DNA from: Ruminococcaceae bacterium UBA5905
GTDB lineage: Bacteria; Bacillota; Clostridia; Oscillospirales; Acutalibacteraceae
Length of the DNA: 29,687 nucleotides
Assembly: GCA_002431285.1 (NCBI GenBank)
Contig: DJEF01000039.1
Location: 18,890-48,576, forward strand
Direction: 5' to 3'
Every line of letters starts with the position of its first letter. Position 1 is the first letter of the stretch. Of this stretch, positions 26,283-29,687 are shown in pieces. The translations under genes and the position numbers were made by a program. The notes under the pieces are model-generated. The model worked only from the letters and a program-made list of their open reading frames with translations, was not told the origin of the DNA and did no database searches.

Positions 26283-26398
26283 CGAGAATATTCCCTCTTT
26301 TTCCGCTCGGCTGCGCGTAAGACACCCACTGTTTCCCATGTTGTTACCCCGATTCGCTGATTTTTGTTGGATAATTCTTCCAAATCTTTTTCGATTTC

Positions 26399-26414
26399 AC
26401 CGATATCTTTCGGT
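26399..26414. repeat. Inverted repeat near the nagB transcription start (possible operator)
   Basis: ACCGA and TCGGT form 5-bp arms around a 6-nt centre. The repeat lies just downstream of the predicted -10 box for nagB, about where transcription should start. A repressor site or a leader hairpin are both possible. Confidence 0.4.
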
Positions 26415-26422
26415 TTATTTTA

Positions 26423-26450
26423 ATTATATGCTACATTTTTGATTTGTAAA
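26423..26450 (-). promoter_or_regulatory. Predicted sigma-A promoter for the nagB-led operon
   Basis: Read on the minus strand, TTTACA and a perfect TATAAT are separated by 16 nt in a strikingly AT-rich patch. The leader to the nagB ATG would be about 130 nt. It is placed back to back with the araC-type gene's promoter, with about 22 nt between the two -35 boxes, so one bound regulator could control both. Confidence 0.65.
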
Positions 26451-26467
26451 TTGAATATAATTCTCAA
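26451..26467. repeat. Interrupted palindrome between the divergent promoters
   Basis: TTGA and TCAA flank an AT-rich 9-nt centre exactly between the two -35 boxes. This is where a regulator could act on both promoters. The AraC-family protein encoded next door is the obvious candidate, though that family more often binds direct repeats. Confidence 0.4.
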
Positions 26468-26472
26468 ATATA

Positions 26473-26501
26473 TTGCAAAAAGTGTACACATCGGCTATAC
26501 T
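26473..26501 (+). promoter_or_regulatory. Predicted sigma-A promoter of the AraC-family regulator gene
   Basis: TTGCAA and TATACT are separated by exactly 17 nt, and the ATG lies 27 nt after the -10 box. A perfect 8-bp palindrome, GTGTACAC (26482-26489), sits in the spacer and could be an operator for autoregulation. Confidence 0.7.
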
Positions 26502-26528
26502 GTATGAGAAACGGAAAGGGGTGCACCC

Positions 26529-27356
26529 ATGAAACGGAACAATTTTGCTTCCTACAATACCGAAACCATGATATACAGCCACTGTTCTTATCTCAGTCCC
26601 ACGGACACCTATTTCATGCTGCACAGCCACCCGCAGGCGGAGCTGCTGCTATTCGTCAAGGGGAACGCCTCCTACGTGATCGACAATAAGATCTTTAAGC
26701 TGAAGCCGCAGGACACCATTCTGATCAGTCCCGACCTCCACCATTATCTGTGCGTGGACGATTCCGCCGAGTATGAGCGCTACGACGTCATGTTCGACCT
26801 GTCGATCCTGCCGCCCAGTCTGGCGGCGCTGGTGCAGTCGGATTACAAGGTGCTCTCGCTGGCGGATTCGCCCGACGCGCTGGCGCTGTTCGACAAGATC
26901 GACCATTACATCCAGACCTATCCCTCCGAGGACGCAGGCGTGCTGCTGAAAAATCTCGTCACCGAGATTCTGTACACGCTGTTCTTTGAGAACCACACGG
27001 CCTATACCGGCGAAACCCACCAAAACCGGGCGCTGGAGGAGGTGCTGCAATACATTCAGGAGCATCTGTGCGAAATCAAAGGCATCGAAGAGATCTGCAA
27101 CGAGCTGTTTATCTCCAAAAGCTATCTGCACAAGCTGTTCAAGCACTATATGCTGATCACCCCCAAAAAGTATATTGTCCAAAAGCGGCTCACCCTCGCC
27201 CGGCAGATGATCACCTCCGGAGAGAAGCCCCATAAGGTCTATTCCGTGTGCGGATTCGAGGATTACACCGCCTTTTTCCGTGCCTATAAGAAGTACTTCG
27301 GCACCTCCCCCACCAAGGGCAAATACAACTTCGACCCCAAAACCATTGACAGCTGA
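26529..27356 (+). CDS. AraC-family transcriptional regulator with cupin sensor domain
   Basis: This is a 275-residue protein on the opposite strand from the operon. The N-terminal cupin (about 20-90) has HSHPQAELLLFVKG (32-45) and LKPQDTILISPDLHH (58-72), the usual sugar-sensing fold. The DNA-binding part (about 168-265) has two helix-turn-helix units: IEEICNELFISKSYLHKLFK (186-205) and HKVYSVCGFEDYTAFFRAYK (235-254), followed by the FGTSPTK ending typical of the family. The start is supported by AAAGGGG 7 nt upstream. It is divergent from nagB and probably activates the operon when a sugar released from the glycan binds the cupin; this is inferred from position. Confidence 0.95.
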   Translation: MKRNNFASYNTETMIYSHCSYLSPTDTYFMLHSHPQAELLLFVKGNASYVIDNKIFKLKPQDTILISPDLHHYLCVDDSAEYERYDVMFDLSILPPSLAALVQSDYKVLSLADSPDALALFDKIDHYIQTYPSEDAGVLLKNLVTEILYTLFFENHTAYTGETHQNRALEEVLQYIQEHLCEIKGIEEICNELFISKSYLHKLFKHYMLITPKKYIVQKRLTLARQMITSGEKPHKVYSVCGFEDYTAFFRAYKKYFGTSPTKGKYNFDPKTIDS

Positions 27357-27370
27357 CCCCATATATGCAG

Positions 27371-27422
27371 AACAAGCCCGCACCCCCGACACAGCACACG
27401 GCTGCAAGGGTGCGGGCTTGTT
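27371..27422. terminator. Bidirectional hairpin between convergent genes
   Basis: Perfect 15-bp arms (27371-27385 and 27408-27422) enclose a 22-nt loop between the ends of the regulator and the FAD-oxidoreductase genes. The arms end in AACAAG/CTTGTT, giving a short T-rich edge in either direction but no long U-run. It most likely terminates both transcripts. Confidence 0.75.
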
Positions 27423-27429
27423 GTCCGTT

Positions 27430-29184
27430 TCAGAAATCGAACGAGAAAATGTGGGCGGTTTCGGCGCCGTAAGTGGCCAGCGGCCTCAGAGTGAGCTGCG
27501 ACACGGTACGGCCCACGGGGATCCGAACCAGTCGCTGATCGTTGGCCTCGGCGGAATACATCACTTCGCCGTCGGCAATCAGTACAAACGCCTTTGTCAC
27601 GGTGGCGGGGAAGGTATATCCCCGCATATGCAGCGGGCGATTGCAGATGGTGGGGCAATCCCGCACACAGGGGATGCCGCCCTCCACCGTCTCACGGTTC
27701 AGATCGCTGTCGAACACGATCCGGACCGCTTCAACGTAGGCGGGGGACGCGAGGGTGTAGGTCACATCGCTGCCCAGCGGGATATAGCAGCCGTTATCCC
27801 CGTCCTCATCGGTCGGCCGATCGGCGCCGTTGCGCAGGTTGTCCGGGACATCACACGCAGCCGTCAGCCGGGCGGAGCGGCACAGTGCGCTGACCGCGCG
27901 GCGCAGCCCGGGCAGCCAGCAATCGTCCTCCATGAGCTGCTGCTGCAACTCGTGAATATGCCCGTTCACCCCTCGAGGGTCGATGGCGTATTTTACCGCC
28001 AGGGCGGCGGCGGTCCCCGCCGCCTGACCGAGCATGGCGCAGGTGGCCATCACCCGGGAGGCCGCCATAGCGGCGTGGGTAACGCTGATATTGCGCCCTG
28101 CAAACATGAGATTGCGGATATTCACCGAATACAGACACCGGTACGGAATTCCAAAGGGCGACGGACAGGGATAATAGGTCGTCGGCTCCCCTTTATGGTC
28201 GAAGCCCATGGGCGGATGATCGTCGATCTGCCAGCCGCCGTAGGCGACGATATCCTCGAACCGACCGCCCTGCTGCACCTCGCCCTGGGTCAGAATATGA
28301 TCCCCCACATACCGGCGGCTTTCCCGCTTCCCGGGGAGAAAACCCGCCCAGTCCAGCTCCCAGTTATCGGCGTTATGGTCGCCCCGGTTCTTGATGTGAT
28401 CCCACACACCAAAGGACAGGGCCAACAGATCGTCCCGGATCGCCTCGGCGTCCGCGATGGTGTCCCGGTTGCCGCCCAGCTCCAGCCACCAGAAATTATT
28501 GGCCCGGTAGCTGTCCGGCCGGTGATCCCGAGTGCTGAGGTTTTCTTCATCCGAGATCACCCGCGCCCACGGCGGCGGTGTGAAAGGAATCGGTTCCGCC
28601 GTTTCACGCACCTGCAACAGACAGGAATTGCCCATCGTCTGCCGGTCCGCCGCTACGGGCGCCGCCGCCTCGCCATAGGCAGCCCGCGCCTCCCGGCCGT
28701 GACGGAACTGCGCCCCCGACAGCTCGGCCAGAATGCTGTCGCCGGAGCAGTCAATGAACACATCCGCCTCAATATAATGGGTCTGATAGGTGGTCAGCTG
28801 CCAGCCGTAAACCGCCTTGATCCGCTCCCCATCCATCTCCGCGTCATTCACCGTACAGTTGAGCAGGCTCTCCAGTCCGGGCTGAAACCGCACTGCTTCA
28901 AACAGTACCGCATCCCAGATGGGATAATTCCGGGTCGGATTCCGATGCATATTGCGCAGCACCAATTCTTCAAACAGTCCGGTTTCGCGGCGATTGCTCC
29001 CACCCGCGCCCATAGGCCACATACGAATCTCCGAGGAACAATTTCCGCCGAGAACCGGCCGGTCATGCACCAGAATAACCCGGCTGCCCCGGCGCGCCGC
29101 GGCAATGGCGGCGCACATACCGGCGAGACCGCCCCCGATCACGCAGATATCGGCCGTATGCTTTTGCACTGTTTTTCGCTGCAT
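27430..29184 (-). CDS. FAD-dependent oxidoreductase (FAD_oxidored family)
   Basis: This is a 584-residue cytoplasmic flavoprotein. The dinucleotide-binding motif CVIGGGLAGMCAAIAAARRG (14-33) is followed by LGGNCSSEIRMW (45-56). An FAD/NAD fold motif, FIDCSGDSILAELSGA, lies in the middle, and RNLMFAGRNISVTHAA with AMLGQAAGTAAALA marks the C-terminal FAD contact. These match the FAD_oxidored group found next to glycoside-hydrolase genes in many gut bacteria. Roughly the last 140 residues look like a beta-sandwich (galactose-binding-like) appended to the flavin domain. The ATG has GGGAGG 8 nt upstream. It has its own promoter and converges on the regulator gene. The substrate is unknown; a sugar or sugar acid hydroxyl is plausible. 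Confidence 0.9.
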   Translation of the reverse strand: MQRKTVQKHTADICVIGGGLAGMCAAIAAARRGSRVILVHDRPVLGGNCSSEIRMWPMGAGGSNRRETGLFEELVLRNMHRNPTRNYPIWDAVLFEAVRFQPGLESLLNCTVNDAEMDGERIKAVYGWQLTTYQTHYIEADVFIDCSGDSILAELSGAQFRHGREARAAYGEAAAPVAADRQTMGNSCLLQVRETAEPIPFTPPPWARVISDEENLSTRDHRPDSYRANNFWWLELGGNRDTIADAEAIRDDLLALSFGVWDHIKNRGDHNADNWELDWAGFLPGKRESRRYVGDHILTQGEVQQGGRFEDIVAYGGWQIDDHPPMGFDHKGEPTTYYPCPSPFGIPYRCLYSVNIRNLMFAGRNISVTHAAMAASRVMATCAMLGQAAGTAAALAVKYAIDPRGVNGHIHELQQQLMEDDCWLPGLRRAVSALCRSARLTAACDVPDNLRNGADRPTDEDGDNGCYIPLGSDVTYTLASPAYVEAVRIVFDSDLNRETVEGGIPCVRDCPTICNRPLHMRGYTFPATVTKAFVLIADGEVMYSAEANDQRLVRIPVGRTVSQLTLRPLATYGAETAHIFSFDF

Positions 29185-29224
29185 GGTATTGCCTCCCTCT
29201 TATGGTTTTGTCTCTCCTGCCATC

Positions 29225-29253
29225 AGTATAAAGCCGGTATCCGCACAATGCAA
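29225..29253 (-). promoter_or_regulatory. Predicted sigma-A promoter of the FAD-oxidoreductase gene
   Basis: On the minus strand, TTGCAT and TATACT are separated by 17 nt, about 40 nt before the ATG. The -10 box is identical to that of the AraC-type gene and the -35 box differs by one base. Confidence 0.7.
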
Positions 29254-29280
29254 TTGTTAAATATGGCGATACATATTGCA
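29249..29280. repeat. TGCAAT...ATTGCA inverted repeat over the -35 region
   Basis: Six-base arms at 29249-29254 and 29275-29280 are separated by 20 nt. The outer arm is part of a 10-base string, ATATTGCAAA (29273-29282), that also occurs at the AraC-type promoter (26470-26479). A shared regulator site is possible. Confidence 0.4.
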
Positions 29281-29284
29281 AATA

Positions 29285-29550
29285 ATGGATGTATGGACAG
29301 GGACGGGACGCCGCATCCGGAGCGTTTGTCTCCCCCCGCCCCACGAAGATGGACGTAGCGCGCCCATCCGCACCGCGCTTTTCGCGCAACACAGGCGTAT
29401 GTGCACCGCCCGAACGCACGGTTTTCCCGGGTAATAACGCCGTATCCATCCGAGCATCGGTCCCGGCTATGCGAAAACTCCCAATCGCGAAAAAACAGGA
29501 TCGGCGGGCGCGGACGGCGTTTACCGATCTTTGCGCCAAACACGCTCTGT
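29285..29550. other. Noncoding stretch, no supported gene
   Basis: Several open frames cross this stretch on both strands, but none has a good ribosome binding site, a recognisable motif or plausible protein composition. A TTGACA on the minus strand (29548-29553) has no matching -10 box. Together with the flanking promoter and hairpins it makes about 480 nt without a coding gene. Confidence 0.6.
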
Positions 29551-29586
29551 CAAAATAAAAACAAGGCATCCCCCGCAAGATACCCT
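29551..29586 (-). terminator. Second terminator-like hairpin downstream of the tRNA
   Basis: On the minus strand an 8-bp stem (29579-29586 with 29563-29570, two G-U pairs) closes an 8-nt loop and is followed by TTGTTTTTATTTT-like sequence. It would be a back-up to the stronger hairpin nearer the tRNA. Confidence 0.5.
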
Positions 29587-29624
29587 CCTGCGCCGCCTGA
29601 TCGACAAATGCAGCAGGCGCGGAG

Positions 29625-29663
29625 ATAAAAAATCGGTAAGCATCCAACGATGCTTACCGATTT
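29625..29663 (-). terminator. Intrinsic terminator of the tRNA transcript
   Basis: A perfect 14-bp stem (29630-29643 with 29650-29663) has a 6-nt loop. On the minus strand it is followed directly by a run of T. It begins one base after the CCA of the tRNA gene, so it ends that transcript. Confidence 0.88.
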
Positions 29664-29664
29664 C

Positions 29665-29687
29665 TGGAGCGGCTGACGAGGCTCGAA
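29665..29687 (-). tRNA. 3' end of a tRNA gene, probably tRNA-Gly (cut by window edge)
   Basis: Read on the minus strand from the window edge: T-loop TTCGAGC, T-stem 3' half CTCGT, acceptor 3' strand CAGCCGC, discriminator T, then an encoded CCA and, after one base, a terminator. The spacing fits tRNA positions 54-76. The implied G1-C72, C2-G71 and U73 are the glycine identity pattern in bacteria, but the anticodon lies outside the window. Confidence 0.72.

Noticed and set aside
26283..26339. Upstream in-frame ATG for nagB at 26337-26339
   Set aside because: A GGGG lies before it, but the extra 19 residues do not resemble NagB and the ATG at 26280-26282 matches the family N-terminus.
26283..26383. 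Protein-like reading frame in the nagB leader on the minus strand, in a different frame from nagB
   Set aside because: It has a charged, plausible-looking composition but only a TTG start without a ribosome binding site, overlaps nagB and matches no family I know. Chance, or a relic, is more likely than a gene.
29223..29543. Minus-strand open frame of about 100 codons between the FAD gene and the tRNA
   Set aside because: Arg/Cys-rich shadow-like composition, no ribosome binding site and it overlaps the FAD-gene promoter.
29525..29553. TTGACA on the minus strand as a second promoter
   Set aside because: No acceptable -10 box at 15-18 nt spacing and no gene directly downstream.
1..29687. CRISPR arrays, insertion sequences, transposases, integrases
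   Set aside because: No regularly spaced repeats and no mobile-element proteins were seen on either strand.

Overview
The window is GC-rich and densely coded. It looks like an anaerobic, Gram-positive Clostridia chromosome (Ruminococcaceae/Oscillospiraceae type). The signs are a type I dockerin, sugar ABC transporters with lipoprotein binding proteins but no ATPase of their own, a GH130 phosphorylase close to those of gut clostridia, and strong GGAGG-type ribosome binding sites. The genus cannot be fixed from sequence alone.

Layout. From about 26.28 kb down to the left edge, sixteen genes run on the minus strand with overlaps or short gaps (largest 139 nt), so they look like one very long operon or a few nested transcripts. 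In transcription order they are: nagB; two Gfo/Idh/MocA oxidoreductases; nagA; a solute-binding lipoprotein; a second, unusually large binding protein fused to carbohydrate-binding-like domains; a CUT1 permease pair; an NHL-propeller/TPR/YIP1 membrane protein; a secreted DUF5696 protein; a second CUT1 permease pair; a 1167-residue repeat-built, membrane-anchored surface protein; two paralogous GH5-like hydrolases (one lipoprotein, one cytoplasmic); a secreted CBM-like/InlB-repeat/dockerin protein; and a GH130 mannoside phosphorylase cut by the left edge. A divergent AraC-family regulator (26529-27356, plus) is separated from nagB by an AT-rich control region with good back-to-back promoters. 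A convergent FAD-dependent oxidoreductase (27430-29184, minus) has its own promoter and meets the regulator at a bidirectional hairpin. The right edge holds terminator-like hairpins and the 3' end of a tRNA gene (probably Gly) on the minus strand.

How it may work together (inference). A glycan is held at the surface by the dockerin/CBM protein and the repeat protein and trimmed by the lipoprotein hydrolase. Oligosaccharides enter through the two CUT1 transporters, assisted by the DUF5696 and NHL/YIP1 proteins and powered by an ATPase encoded elsewhere. Inside, they are cut by the cytoplasmic hydrolase and GH130. NagA and NagB imply that an N-acetylhexosamine is released. GH130 subfamily 2 includes enzymes that split Man-beta-1,4-GlcNAc, so a Man/GlcNAc glycan such as an N-glycan core is the leading but unproven substrate. 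The oxidoreductases may deal with oxidised or unusual sugars. The least described part is the block at 9.9-22.1 kb: two permease pairs around the NHL/YIP1 and DUF5696 proteins, fed by two different binding proteins.
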